From assembly GCA_029260075.1 (NCBI GenBank), contig JAJDDY010000090.1:50149-114148 (forward strand): DNA of 64,000 nt, in the 5' to 3' direction. The position numbers were made by a program, and so were the translations under genes. The DNA comes from Phycisphaerae bacterium (GTDB taxonomy: Bacteria; Planctomycetota; Phycisphaerae; UBA1845). Below are positions 35,270 to 44,533 of this stretch, one piece after another (position 1 is the first letter of the stretch; each line of letters starts with the position of its first letter). The notes beneath the pieces were generated by a model, which was not told the origin of the DNA, did not search any database, and saw nothing but the letters and a program-made list of their open reading frames with translations.

Positions 35270-37177
35270 ATGCCCACTGTTCAAAAATCGGGCGATTGCG
35301 TGGTGGATCGGCGCCGTCCTCGGCACCGGGTTGGCTGGCGTACGTCCACGCAGGACGCGCGCTTGCGACCGACGCGCCATCGTGCGCTGGGCGTGGGGAC
35401 CGTGTGTCTCGCAGCGGTGCTGCAGGCTTGTTTCGGAATTGGTGCCGTGGCGCAGGACTCGGTCACGCCAATCAATCCGCCGGCGGCTAAGACGGCGCCG
35501 AAGGGGGCGCCCACCGAATTGGCTGTCACTGATCGCGGAACCGTGCGCATGCACGTGGCTGACATGCCCCTGGCCGACGTGCTCCAACTTCTGTCTTTGG
35601 AGAGTCGCCGGAACATCGTAGCGTCACCCAACGTGACGGGTTCGGTGACCGCGAACCTGTACGACGTCAGCTTTGTCGAAGCGCTCGAAGCCATTCTCAT
35701 GTCCAACGGCGCGGGCTACCGGACGATCGGAAACTTCGTCTACGTCTACACTAACGAAGAACTGGACCGACTCGAAGCCGACACGCGCTTGCCTTTGGTG
35801 ACGCAGGTGTACTACCTGAACTATCTGGCGGCCGCTGACGCCAAGACCTACATCGAAGCGATGGTCGGAGACGACGGCTCGGTCAATACGGCGCCGGTCG
35901 CGGCGAAGGGTCTGGCCAGTGAGTCGGAAGACGGCGGCGGTCAATCCAGCGCCGGCCAAGATTTTGTCATCGTTACAGCTCGTCCGAGTCGACACCACGA
36001 GATCAAGAAGGTGCTCGACAAGGTAGACGTCCGTCCGCGACAGGTGCTTGTCGAAGCCTCGATCTTGCGCGCGCAGCTTACGGAAGACAACGCACTCGGC
36101 ATCGACTTCACGTTGGTGGGTGGCGTGGACCTGGAGTTGCTTGGCGCGGCGTCGAACGGCATCGCCGACATCGCGCTGGGCGCACTGCCCCAAAGTCGAC
36201 TCGAACAGTTCAACGCCGCAGCCACCACAAATGTGTCGGGCAATCTGACCGACAACGGAATCACCATCGGCATCATCAAGGATCAGGTGGCGATCTTCAT
36301 CAAAGCGCTGGAAGAAGTGACAGATATTACGGTCCTGGCCAACCCGAAGTTGTTGACGCTCAACAAGCAAAAAGCACAGGTAATCGTTGGCCGGCGCGAT
36401 GGATTCTTCACGACGACGGTTACGCAGACGCAGGCGATTCAGACCGTCCAATTTCTCGAAACCGGCACGCAGCTAATCTTTCGACCGTTCATCGGCAACG
36501 ACGATCACATTCGCGTCGAACTTCACCCCGAGGACAGCGTAGGCTTTGTCAACGCGCAGGGGCTGCCGTCCGAGCAGACCACTGAGGTGACCACCAACGT
36601 CATCGTTCGCAACGGCGAGACGATTCTGATCGGTGGTCTCTTTCGAGAGGTGACTACGAGCGCACGCGCACAAGTCCCCGGTTTGGGAAGCCTCCCCGGC
36701 TTGGGGGCGTTGTTTCGGTCCGACAGTGACACGACGGATCGCGAAGAGGTCATCATTCTACTGACCGTTCACATTATCGATAATGAGGATGCCTACGCCA
36801 AAGCATCGCAGGCCGCGTCTGAGGACCTTGATCGTGTTCGCGTCGGAAGTCGTGCCGGGTTGATGAGCAGCGGACGTGAGCGAATCGCTCAATCGCACTA
36901 CCGCAAGGCTGTGGCTGCGCTCAGCGCCGGACGCACGGACAAAGCATTGTGGCACCTGAACCTTGTCCTGCACAATCAGCCGCGATTCATTCCGGCCATC
37001 CGGCTGAAAGAGCAGATTCTCGGTAAGCGCGCGTGGGACGCGTCGGGCAGCGGCGGTCGAGCTTTTCTGAACGAAGTGATGATGCGCGAGCGCGGACGGG
37101 CCGTTCCGCTGTTCATTAGTCCTGAACCCATTACGACAAGCCCGGCCGAGCCGTCGACCCCTGCGAACGGTTCCTAG
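35270..37177 (+). CDS. Secretin (type II/IV pilus outer-membrane channel) family protein
   Basis: 635 residues. A long basic n-region leads to a signal peptide (VGTVCLAAVLQACFGIGAVAQ); only one ATG (35270) is available and it has a weak SD. An N-terminal STN/N0-type domain (VRMHVADMPLADVLQLLSLE) is followed by an N1-like domain (QVYYLNYLAAADAKTYIEAM, then DFVIVTARPSRHHEIKKVLD). The secretin domain (about 260-510) contains PRQVLVEASILRAQLTED, ITVLANPKLLTLNKQKAQVI, and the family signature TTNVIVRNGETILIGGLFRE with VPGLGSLPGLGALF. The C-terminal 100 residues form a TPR-like pair (AQSHYRKAVAALSAGRTDKA). It would form a channel for pilus or substrate export. A TPR lipoprotein follows after 12 bp, perhaps its pilotin-like partner. 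Confidence 0.88.
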   Translation: MPTVQKSGDCVVDRRRPRHRVGWRTSTQDARLRPTRHRALGVGTVCLAAVLQACFGIGAVAQDSVTPINPPAAKTAPKGAPTELAVTDRGTVRMHVADMPLADVLQLLSLESRRNIVASPNVTGSVTANLYDVSFVEALEAILMSNGAGYRTIGNFVYVYTNEELDRLEADTRLPLVTQVYYLNYLAAADAKTYIEAMVGDDGSVNTAPVAAKGLASESEDGGGQSSAGQDFVIVTARPSRHHEIKKVLDKVDVRPRQVLVEASILRAQLTEDNALGIDFTLVGGVDLELLGAASNGIADIALGALPQSRLEQFNAAATTNVSGNLTDNGITIGIIKDQVAIFIKALEEVTDITVLANPKLLTLNKQKAQVIVGRRDGFFTTTVTQTQAIQTVQFLETGTQLIFRPFIGNDDHIRVELHPEDSVGFVNAQGLPSEQTTEVTTNVIVRNGETILIGGLFREVTTSARAQVPGLGSLPGLGALFRSDSDTTDREEVIILLTVHIIDNEDAYAKASQAASEDLDRVRVGSRAGLMSSGRERIAQSHYRKAVAALSAGRTDKALWHLNLVLHNQPRFIPAIRLKEQILGKRAWDASGSGGRAFLNEVMMRERGRAVPLFISPEPITTSPAEPSTPANGS

Positions 37178-37189
37178 ATTAGGCCTTCC

Positions 37190-38479
37190 ATGGTAACGAA
37201 ACTACACTCTAGCTGGCGTCGTTCGATGTGGCTGCTGATTGCGCTCGTACTCTCGGGAACGGGTTGTACGTCACTCTCCAAATCGCCAACGAGGGCTGCG
37301 GCGCAGAAGAATTGGGACGGCATCCGCGCTCGGGTGAAGTATCAACTGGCCCAGCAACATTTCGAATCCGGGCATTCGAAGAAAGCGGCGCGAACAGTGT
37401 TGCAGTCGATCGAGATGGACGGCACCAAACCGGACGCCTACGTATTGCTCGCCCGTGCACAGCAGGAGTTGGGCCAATTCGCGTCGGCGAAGCGTACGCT
37501 GGATGCGGCCGACGGTGCCGAGCTCGTGTCAGCCGGGTTGCACTATGCGAGGGGCGTGCTGCTCGAACAGCAAGGTCGAACCGAGGACGCACTGGTCGCG
37601 TACACGAGCGCCGCCAAGCTGGATCCTGGGAACGAGGATTACATCGTGGCCCGCGCCGAATGTCTTGTAGACTTGGATCGTCCGTACGACGCGACGGCAT
37701 TGCTCGATCGCAGTGCCGAACTCGTGGACGACGACGGATCGTTAGCGGCCCTGTCGGCGGAAATCGCGTCGCTGGTAGGCGACAGCGCGGAGGCGACTGA
37801 GCAATATCGCCGTGCTCACGTCGCCCGCGCGAGCAACGAATTGATCGCGGAAGAACTGGGTCGTTTGCTGGTTGTGTCGCGGCGTTTCGAAGAAGCCATC
37901 GCCGTGCTCACGCCGCTCGTCGACGTAGTGCATGGCGATAGCCCCAGCGCCGACGTGATCCGCAACTTGGCGTGTTGTTACCTCGCCACCGGGCACGCCA
38001 AACAGGCGCAAGCATTGCTCCTACCGTTGGTGGGGAAAAACGAGGGCGATGCACGAACTCAGCTATTGCTCGCCAAGGCGGCCGCGGGCACCGGCGATCT
38101 GGTGACGGCACTCACCGCCATAGACGCCGTGCAGCGTCGAACGCCCAACGATCCGGAGTTGTGGATCGTGCGTGCCACGGTGTCTTTTGCTCGCGGCCGG
38201 TATGACGCGGCCGCTGATGACCTTTACAACCTGATCGAGACCAAACCCGACGACGTGGAAGCCAACTGTTTGTTGGCTGAGGCGCTGCTGGCACAGGATC
38301 GCATCGAAGGGGCCCGGTCGTACTTCGCTCACGCGCTGGTGGTCGATCCGCGCTGTGTGTGGGCTACGGAGGGGTTGAAAGATGTGAAACGCGTCGACGC
38401 GGCGCACGAGACGGTTCGCGCATCGTCGAAACTGACCGAAGTCACGTCACCAATCATCGCGGCACCTCGCCTTCCTTGA
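37190..38479 (+). CDS. TPR-repeat lipoprotein
   Basis: 429 residues. The signal peptide MWLLIALVLSGTGCTSLSKS ends in a lipobox-like GTGC, so it is probably lipid-anchored. The body is almost wholly tetratricopeptide repeats: RVKYQLAQQHFESGHSKKAA, DAYVLLARAQQELGQFASAK, GVLLEQQGRTEDALVAYTSA, EELGRLLVVSRRFEEAIAVL, WIVRATVSFARGRYDAAADD and VEANCLLAEALLAQDRIEGA. Such lipoproteins (PilF/PilW, GspS-like in function) help assemble secretins. The 12-bp spacing from the secretin gene supports a common operon. The transcript end is followed by interrupted repeats, not a clear terminator. Confidence 0.85.
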   Translation: MVTKLHSSWRRSMWLLIALVLSGTGCTSLSKSPTRAAAQKNWDGIRARVKYQLAQQHFESGHSKKAARTVLQSIEMDGTKPDAYVLLARAQQELGQFASAKRTLDAADGAELVSAGLHYARGVLLEQQGRTEDALVAYTSAAKLDPGNEDYIVARAECLVDLDRPYDATALLDRSAELVDDDGSLAALSAEIASLVGDSAEATEQYRRAHVARASNELIAEELGRLLVVSRRFEEAIAVLTPLVDVVHGDSPSADVIRNLACCYLATGHAKQAQALLLPLVGKNEGDARTQLLLAKAAAGTGDLVTALTAIDAVQRRTPNDPELWIVRATVSFARGRYDAAADDLYNLIETKPDDVEANCLLAEALLAQDRIEGARSYFAHALVVDPRCVWATEGLKDVKRVDAAHETVRASSKLTEVTSPIIAAPRLP

Positions 38480-38513
38480 AACCTTAGGGGAGTTTTGGAA
38501 GGGCTGCTTCGAA

Positions 38514-38724
38514 CCGAGCCGCGACAGGCAGGGAGTGGTTTTCGCACTTGAAACCGGACCGCTTCCTTACCAGTCTGTTGAACAAGGCTGGTATTCAATC
38601 GCGTCGACGCGAACCCGCCCGTAATAACGGGCATCGACGCGTCAAGAGGCGGAAATCGCTAATGGATCACCGGCTGGAAGCCGGTGCCACACTTTTTCAA
38701 CAGGCTGTTACGGGCGCGGCTTGT
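38514..38724. repeat. Family-A hairpin repeat, copy 5, split by a family-B element
   Basis: The left arm CCGAGCCGCGAC begins at 38514; the right arm CCGCTTCCTTAC ends at 38570 and resumes as TTACGGGCGCGGCTTG at 38708. Removing 38571-38707 and one TTAC restores a continuous right arm comparable to copies 4 and 6. Confidence 0.85.
38571..38707 (-). mobile_element. Family-B MITE-like element, copy 2 (137 bp, TSD TTAC)
   Basis: Ends CAGTCTGTTGAACAAG and (reverse complement of the other end) CAGCCTGTTGAAAAAG match at 14 of 16 positions. TTAC occurs at 38567-38570 and 38708-38711. The interior carries GGCGGAAATCGCTAATGGAT, shared with copies 3 and 4. It has no coding capacity. Confidence 0.9.
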
Positions 38725-38764
38725 GAAAGAGATTTTTCAAAAACGTTTATAGACATGCCGACAG

Positions 38765-39520
38765 CTAAGATTTTGCGCGGGCGCGTTGAAAGTAGCTGAC
38801 CACACGGGCGAGTCGATCCAGTGTGCGCCGTCCTTCAGCGGAAACTTCCAGCCCGATGAACTGCAAACCGATCCTGGCATGTTCCGTTGTAGGTGCTTCG
38901 GTGTGGCGAATCAGTGTGTCGATCATGAATGATGGTTTGCCCGGGCGGGGCGTGAAGACGCAGCGATAGACATCGTCCTGTTTCAGCGAAGCGGTGTCCT
39001 GAATTCTTACGCGCATTCCCCCGACAGAAAGGTCTTCGAGCTGGGCGTGGCGTACGGATTGGACGTCCGCGTGCAAACTGTGGTTCGATTGGCCTTGCAC
39101 GAGACGGACGGAGATCGCAGTGTGTTTCGGTAGTACGACGCGTTGGTACGCCCGCCGCTGAAGCTGTTGCAGTCGCTGCGGCCAAGGAAGCGTAATCAGC
39201 GCGTTCTTCGTCGCGTCCCCGAGTGACGATACGATCGATCCGAACATGCACTTCTTGTGGCCGGCGCGGAAGGTGACGCCGATGTCTTGACCCGGGTTCG
39301 GCAGAACTGATTTGCCTTGGGTGTTACGCTCAGCGCCGGCCGCACGAATTCTGAGCGTGACCAGCCCCACGCTGTGCGAACCGGACACGAGTGTGGTCTT
39401 GTGGACCATCCATCCGCTCGGCGTCTGATGTGTTACAGATGCGTGGCGTTGGTCATGGATCGCGTCGCCGAGGACGCGCTCGACGCGATGGCGTTCGGTG
39501 ATGGCGTGGAGGGCACACAC
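38765..39520 (-). CDS. YcgR-like protein with PilZ domain
   Basis: 251 residues starting at GTG 39520, 9 bp after the preceding gene's stop. The N-terminal half has the beta-barrel of flagellar-brake-type proteins (VTHQTPSGWMVHKTTLVSGS, GQDIGVTFRAGHKKCMFGSI). The C-terminal half is a PilZ domain with the cyclic di-GMP motifs RRAYQRV (Arg-x3-Arg) and EDLSVGGMRV (Asp-x-Ser-x-x-Gly). It should therefore bind c-di-GMP and modulate surface behaviour such as pili or polysaccharide. The two PilZ genes are adjacent and co-directional. The lack of a strong SD makes the start slightly uncertain. Confidence 0.83.
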   Translation of the reverse strand: MCALHAITERHRVERVLGDAIHDQRHASVTHQTPSGWMVHKTTLVSGSHSVGLVTLRIRAAGAERNTQGKSVLPNPGQDIGVTFRAGHKKCMFGSIVSSLGDATKNALITLPWPQRLQQLQRRAYQRVVLPKHTAISVRLVQGQSNHSLHADVQSVRHAQLEDLSVGGMRVRIQDTASLKQDDVYRCVFTPRPGKPSFMIDTLIRHTEAPTTEHARIGLQFIGLEVSAEGRRTLDRLARVVSYFQRARAKS

Positions 39521-39529
39521 GAAACGCCG

Positions 39530-39931
39530 CTAGCTCTTCTGTCCGCTACCGCACGTCAACGCCGCTTCCAGATCGTCGCGAATTGCCGTCCAGCTTGCGT
39601 CTTCAATGAACTGTAAGCCGACGAGTACTCGATCTTTGTTCGCGCTTTCCGTGACGTTGACCACGCGCCCGTTCAAGTCGCACGACCGCTCAGAGCCGGG
39701 GAGCTGGAATTCGATGGCGATGTGTTGGTCGGTGTTCAGTTGCGCCATATCGCTGCATTGTACGCGGCACGCCAGGCCGGTTCTGTTGAGGTTGAGCAAT
39801 GGTCCTTCGAATCGTCGCGATCCACTTTCCGATCGCATCGAAAGGTAGACGGTCGTGGGCTGGCGCAGTTCGCGACGTGGGCTTTGCCGCCTGTCGGCGG
39901 TAGCTACCGCGTCGGTTCGATTCGTGTTCAT
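39530..39931 (-). CDS. Single-domain PilZ protein
   Basis: 133 residues from ATG 39931; a GTG at 39943 would add four. The c-di-GMP motifs are SPRRELRQPTTVYL (Arg-x3-Arg) and LLNLNRTGLACRV (Asn-x-Asn-x-x-Gly, a relaxed form of the [D/N]-x-S-x-x-G motif). The rest is the six-stranded barrel (IAIEFQLPG, VLVGLQFIEDAS). It is probably a c-di-GMP sensor with output through protein contacts, co-transcribed with the YcgR-like gene that follows. Confidence 0.82.
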   Translation of the reverse strand: MNTNRTDAVATADRRQSPRRELRQPTTVYLSMRSESGSRRFEGPLLNLNRTGLACRVQCSDMAQLNTDQHIAIEFQLPGSERSCDLNGRVVNVTESANKDRVLVGLQFIEDASWTAIRDDLEAALTCGSGQKS

Positions 39932-39943
39932 AAGCTTACTCAC

Positions 39944-40173
39944 TCCAAACGACGATTCAGGTTACCCCCTAGAGTATGTCTTCGGAGTGGAACCTCGATC
40001 ACTTAATGTTTGCCCAAGGTGTCCCATAATGATGTGTCTTTGAGGCCGGTGCCACGCAGGGGGTGGAAGGGACGGAGGGACATAGGGCAGGGTGGCCCAC
40101 CGCCAAAGCGATGGGCCACCCGGTTCGTCGCCATCCGGCGACGTCTTGACGTTTCGACATTTCGACGTTGCTG
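39944..40173. repeat. Intergenic hairpins and a relative of the 3490 inverted repeat
   Basis: GGGTGGCCCA (40090-40099) pairs perfectly with TGGGCCACCC (40112-40121). A second stem CGTCGCC/GGCGACG follows at 40127-40144. The stretch 40145-40169 (CTTGACGTTTCGACATTTCG and on) matches the right arm of the inverted repeat at 3579-3611 over about 24 bp with one mismatch. No gene is supported here. Confidence 0.75.
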
Positions 40174-41361
40174 TTAGCGAATGGCCATGTCGCGTTTGGG
40201 TTGGTGTTGCGGGACGCTCGGCGCGGTCGTTGTGGGAATAGCCGCACTTGGTCGATACGAACCGGTGGCTGTGATGAGTAGGCCGGGGAGGGAACAGGAA
40301 AAGGCGACGACACGAATCACGAGTGCCATGCAAACGATTTGCGATGCCCCGCCAAAAGACGAGAAGAAATAGCGGTAGGCCAGTTCCACCGTGCCCAACC
40401 CTTGCGGCGGACCCGGCAACGCCTGTATCACCGTGCCCGTATAAAAGTAAGCGTAATACTCAAGCACGTTGTGCAAACCGGCGTCCATAGATATCGCGAT
40501 GGCCACCACGACGTATGCGGCGATCGCTGTGGCCTGAAGCACCACCGTCATCATCACAGCCGACGTGACGATGAGACGATGACTGAACAGTTGACGGACG
40601 GCTGTGTCGATGCGCCGCAACTGCTCGTACATCGGAAGCCGCTGAATCCATCGCCATGCGAACAAGCGGTTACCCACGAACGGGGAAAGGTACGCGATCA
40701 ATCCGACGACGCCGATCGCGAACACGGTCAACACGAATGGGCGAAATTCCGCCACACGGCTGTCCGCCGGTACGAACGCGGAGATCAGCGCGACCGACGC
40801 GATCACCGTGCCCAAGCCGATCACGCGGTCGAGCACAATCGTGGTAATCGCCTCGGTCTTTTGGTCAGTGTGCGTGCTGACAAAGTAGGCTTTGAACACG
40901 TCGCCTGCGTTGGAACCTAAAGGCGTCGCGAAGTTCAGAAAGTTGCCGGCAAAAGAAAACTTGACGCACTCACGATACGCGATGTGAATCTTCTGTGCGG
41001 CCAAGAGGCACTTAAGGCGCAGAGCCTGCAGAAACACAACCGGGAAGTTGATGACGAAGGCGAGTAGAAGTAGGGGTTTCTTGACGTCGGTCAGGTTTGC
41101 GAGCAGACCGTAGGCGACCTTGACGTGTTCCTGATTGTCGACGGCCACCTCGCTGCGGTCGACACGGCGCTCCGTGCCGTCCGAGAACTGTACGAGGAAC
41201 CCGCCGTCTTGTTCCTGAACCGAACCGACCAGGACTTCGTCACCGCTTTTGAGTGTGAGATGATCACGGAGCGTGACGCCTCGGGCGACGAACCACAAGG
41301 CGCCCAGACAGACGACGACCCGGAGCGTGTTGGTGACGATTTTTCTTGATCGAGAAGCCAT
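40174..41361 (-). CDS. Flippase-like integral membrane protein (LPG synthase TM-region/UPF0104 family)
   Basis: Start set at ATG 41361 (MASRSRKIVTNTLRVVVCLG), 22 codons inside the open frame. 395 residues with about eight membrane helices. The family hallmarks are LQALRLKCLLAAQKIHIAYR (Arg-rich loop), FNFA-type FAGNFLNFATPLGSNAGDVF, DRVIGLGTVIASVALI and the late PPQGLGTVELAYRYFF. A short soluble beta-domain follows helix 1 (SGDEVLVGSVQEQDGGFLVQ), an unusual insertion for the family. Members are thought to flip lipids or phospholipid headgroups. The gene sits 96 bp downstream of the peptidase gene and is probably the last in the minus-strand operon. Confidence 0.8.
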   Translation of the reverse strand: MASRSRKIVTNTLRVVVCLGALWFVARGVTLRDHLTLKSGDEVLVGSVQEQDGGFLVQFSDGTERRVDRSEVAVDNQEHVKVAYGLLANLTDVKKPLLLLAFVINFPVVFLQALRLKCLLAAQKIHIAYRECVKFSFAGNFLNFATPLGSNAGDVFKAYFVSTHTDQKTEAITTIVLDRVIGLGTVIASVALISAFVPADSRVAEFRPFVLTVFAIGVVGLIAYLSPFVGNRLFAWRWIQRLPMYEQLRRIDTAVRQLFSHRLIVTSAVMMTVVLQATAIAAYVVVAIAISMDAGLHNVLEYYAYFYTGTVIQALPGPPQGLGTVELAYRYFFSSFGGASQIVCMALVIRVVAFSCSLPGLLITATGSYRPSAAIPTTTAPSVPQHQPKRDMAIR

Positions 41362-41457
41362 GCACGGGTTCCAGGGGCCTACGAATAGTACGTCGGTCAG
41401 GCGCCATCCGCCCCATGAATCCATATTCGGCGCGAGATCGACACGTTCGGCGGTACG

Positions 41458-42978
41458 TTACTTGTCTTCGGTGGCCCAGGGAAGCACCTGTGTCTCGCGA
41501 TTCGCTTGAAACGACGTTCGGTCGTTGTTGCGAACCGCCGCCCGCCAGCGATCTTCGAGCGCCGCCAGCGTCAGGCCGTCGTACTCCTTCGCCAAGGCTG
41601 CGCCGGCGCTCTGACCCGCTTTGAGGTGGCGAATGAAGCGCGCGAAGCGATCCGTACCCAGACGCTCCAGGAACGCCACGACACTGTGCGCCAGGGGATA
41701 TTCGTGTACCTCAATCGGACCGACGCTTCCCAATAGATATGTGATCGGCCAGTCGTACCGCACGAATTGGCGGGCCAAGAGCCGGGCGTTTTCTCCATTC
41801 GGACATTGATCGCCCAACACCTGCTCAGCCACAAGGTCCGCCAATCCTTCGTTGATCCAGTGCGGGATCAATCTCGATGTGAACAGGCGATGGACGAACG
41901 CGTGGGTTCCCTCATGAACGAGCGTGCAGGCGAAACGGTCGAAGTCCGCCGGCGATCGCCCCTGCCGAACGAGCACCACGTGGACGTGCCCGTTGCGTTC
42001 GATGGACCGGGTGTATCCGATTGAATCGACGGCTGGGTAGCCGTCGAACTCACGCGCGAACCGCTTGAACTGCTTCTCGCCTCGCCAACAGAACACCGGG
42101 CACTTCGCAAGAAATACGGACTCGGCTTGGCCTACGCCGAAGCGTTGGCTCAGTGCGGTGTACATCGTCTCGCACCAGTTGGCCAACCATTGATGATGGC
42201 GCGTCTCCCAATCGGTCCAGATGAGGAAGTGCTCAGTCTCGATCAGCACGACGGACTTGCCGAACACGTCGCGCACCTTGGCGCCGAAGGTTAGGTAGGC
42301 TTGAAGCACACGCTCGCGATACTCAGACGCCGGACCGGGTGCGACGTCGAAAAAGGCCGCATCGGAAGCGACTTGTTCATTCGTGGTCACTACAGAGTCA
42401 GGGGGAGTCGACGATGCACGGTCGTGATTCGGATTGTGATCGTTTCCCTTGGCGGGTGTCGACCCGATTGTATCGCCCGTAGCGCGGTCGGTGCGACCGC
42501 GAGCGTCGGCGCCGACCAGCGCCGCTTTGACCTTGTCTTTGTACGATCGGTCGAGGCGGGTGGCGGCTCGGAATTCGCCGCTAGCGAGGTCGCGTCGGCC
42601 ATGATGAAGCGCAAACAGCCCCAGTTCGAAATGATCGTCGGCGGTAAGTTTTCTCACACCGCCTCGATCCCATGCCATAAGTTGCCGCCGCGTCGCGACG
42701 GCGGATCCGCTCTCGATTTCAATCCAAGATATGGCATAGGGTGTCTTGTCGCGGACAAGCACTAGTCCGTACTGTGTGTGGTCGAGGGCGACGCCGCGAA
42801 TCGTGCCCCCGGTGCGCAGCTTCACTGCGACCTGCGGTCGATCAATCGGCGGAGCGAGGGCGAGCGATGATGTAAGAAAACAAGAAGACCCGGCGAGCAG
42901 TGATGCGGCTAGGATGATCGATCGAGCGATGCGCTTACGCCCGGTGATGATGCGCCGGCTTGATTCGGCGACGATCAT
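41458..42978 (-). CDS. Exported peptidase-MA-like (gluzincin) protein
   Basis: 506 residues with a signal peptide (SIILAASLLAGSSCFLTSSL). The catalytic pattern is FACTLVHEGTHAFVHRL (His-Glu-x-x-His) followed by LIPHWINEGLADLVAEQVLG, where the Glu supplies the third ligand. This is the layout of peptidase MA/DUF1570 gluzincins. The N-terminal part is beta-rich (VAVKLRTGGTIRGVALDHTQ), then a TPR-like segment and a disordered linker. Zinc-dependent proteolysis in the periplasm is likely, but no substrate is known. The start overlaps the hflX stop as ATGA. Confidence 0.83.
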   Translation of the reverse strand: MIVAESSRRIITGRKRIARSIILAASLLAGSSCFLTSSLALAPPIDRPQVAVKLRTGGTIRGVALDHTQYGLVLVRDKTPYAISWIEIESGSAVATRRQLMAWDRGGVRKLTADDHFELGLFALHHGRRDLASGEFRAATRLDRSYKDKVKAALVGADARGRTDRATGDTIGSTPAKGNDHNPNHDRASSTPPDSVVTTNEQVASDAAFFDVAPGPASEYRERVLQAYLTFGAKVRDVFGKSVVLIETEHFLIWTDWETRHHQWLANWCETMYTALSQRFGVGQAESVFLAKCPVFCWRGEKQFKRFAREFDGYPAVDSIGYTRSIERNGHVHVVLVRQGRSPADFDRFACTLVHEGTHAFVHRLFTSRLIPHWINEGLADLVAEQVLGDQCPNGENARLLARQFVRYDWPITYLLGSVGPIEVHEYPLAHSVVAFLERLGTDRFARFIRHLKAGQSAGAALAKEYDGLTLAALEDRWRAAVRNNDRTSFQANRETQVLPWATEDK

Positions 42979-44399
42979 TGGGCTTCGTCGGTATCGCCGA
43001 ATAGGTCATCGGGTCCGTCAGTCACCACGAGTCGTTTGTAGCGACCGGTGAGCTGCAACAGATGGGCTCGACTGATGTTCGCCTTGATCTGTACGTTGTC
43101 GGCGCCGTACTCACGGTCGCGAACTTCGGCCAATCGATCGATCTCGCTAAGCAGCTTGCCCTCGCTATGCGGCACTTGAAGCGTCACGTCACAACGATCG
43201 TGCCGCGCTCGTTGACGCACCTCGTCCAGAAGTTTGTCGATACCCGCTCCGGTCAGAGCGGAAATGGATACGGAGGAGGGACGGTGGCACGTCAGCATCT
43301 CTGCCATGGACATGTCATCAGCCACGTCGACCTTGTTGAGGACATAGATTTGCGGTACGTCGCCGCAATTAAGCTCGGCGAGCACAGCCTCCACGGCTTC
43401 TACCTGCTGCCACGCTTGCGGACTGGAAATGTCTACCACGTGTAGCAGCAAGTCTGCGTGGACGGTTTCTTCCAAGGTCGCTCGAAAGGACGCCACGAGA
43501 TGGTGCGGCAAGTCTCGGACGAAACCGACCGTGTCGCTGAGCAAGGCGGACGTTCGTTCGCCCAAGTCCCAGCGAATTGTTTTTGTGTCGAGCGTGGCGA
43601 AGAGTTGGTCGGCGCAGAAACACTCGGCACCGGTGAGCCGGTTCATCAGAGTGCTCTTGCCCGAGTTCGTGTAGCCAACCAGCGATACGCTGAAGCGGTC
43701 GCTACGTGTATCGACCTCCTGTTGTTTGCGCCGATCGATTTGATCGATTTCGCGTTGGAGGTGGCGGATGCGTTCACGCACAATGCGCCGGTCGATTTCG
43801 ATTTGGCGTTCACCCGGGCCGCGCGTGCCCACGCCGCCGACTGCGCCGGCTGCGGTGGCTCCGCCGGCGCCGGCGATGCGCTCAAGGTGCGTCCACATAC
43901 CCCGAAGTCGGGGAGCGGTGTATTGCAACTGTGCGAGTTCGACCTGCATGCGGGCTTCGCGTGTCACCGCTCGGCAGGCGAAGATGTCGAGAATCAACTC
44001 GCTACGGTCGATCACTTTTCGTTCGAGCGCTTTTTCCAAGTTGCGGATTTGACGGGGCGACAGGGCGTTGTCGAAGATCACCACGTCGATTTCTGACGCC
44101 TCCGCCCGCTCAACCAACTCCGCAAGTTTCCCCTTGCCCAGCGCATATCCCGGTGACAACGCCGGTCGCTTTTGGACGAGTGAATCGCACACTTCAGTCC
44201 CCGAGGACTCCGCCAACGCCGCCAGTTCACCGAGCGGGTCGGACCAGTCTACGCGAGAATTGGGAAGCAAGACTCCGACGAGAAACGCCTTTTCGCGTTT
44301 GTCATCTTGCGCATCGGGGAGTATCCCGCCGCGCGGCCAGCGAAGGCGGTTGTTGCTCTTGGAGGCGTTTGGCGTGTCAGAACGGATAGAGTGTCGCAT
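42975..44399 (-). CDS. hflX: GTPase HflX
   Basis: 474 residues from ATG 44399; the frame continues upstream but the first Met there precedes no conserved sequence. The HflX N-terminal domain is plain (GVLLPNSRVDWSDPLGELAA, ALGKGKLAELVERAEASEID, VIDRSELILDIFACRAVTRE) with the Gly-rich linker GPGERQIEIDRRIVRERIRH. G motifs: GYTNSGKSTLMNRL (G1), LFATLDTKTIRW (G2), LSDTVGFVRDLPHHLVASFR (G3) and YVLNKVDVADD (G4). HflX splits stalled 70S ribosomes. It lies between pgi (134 bp upstream) and the peptidase gene (overlapping). Confidence 0.94.
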   Translation of the reverse strand: MRHSIRSDTPNASKSNNRLRWPRGGILPDAQDDKREKAFLVGVLLPNSRVDWSDPLGELAALAESSGTEVCDSLVQKRPALSPGYALGKGKLAELVERAEASEIDVVIFDNALSPRQIRNLEKALERKVIDRSELILDIFACRAVTREARMQVELAQLQYTAPRLRGMWTHLERIAGAGGATAAGAVGGVGTRGPGERQIEIDRRIVRERIRHLQREIDQIDRRKQQEVDTRSDRFSVSLVGYTNSGKSTLMNRLTGAECFCADQLFATLDTKTIRWDLGERTSALLSDTVGFVRDLPHHLVASFRATLEETVHADLLLHVVDISSPQAWQQVEAVEAVLAELNCGDVPQIYVLNKVDVADDMSMAEMLTCHRPSSVSISALTGAGIDKLLDEVRQRARHDRCDVTLQVPHSEGKLLSEIDRLAEVRDREYGADNVQIKANISRAHLLQLTGRYKRLVVTDGPDDLFGDTDEAQ

Positions 44400-44533
44400 G
44401 CGGTTTCCACCAACATCATACGCCGAATCACCGCCGTATGTCAACGGTTCGGCTCCGGCGGCTTGTCTATGCGACGACCCATCGGACGACGCCGTATCGT
44501 ACGATCCTCAACGATCATTCTGCGGAAACGACG

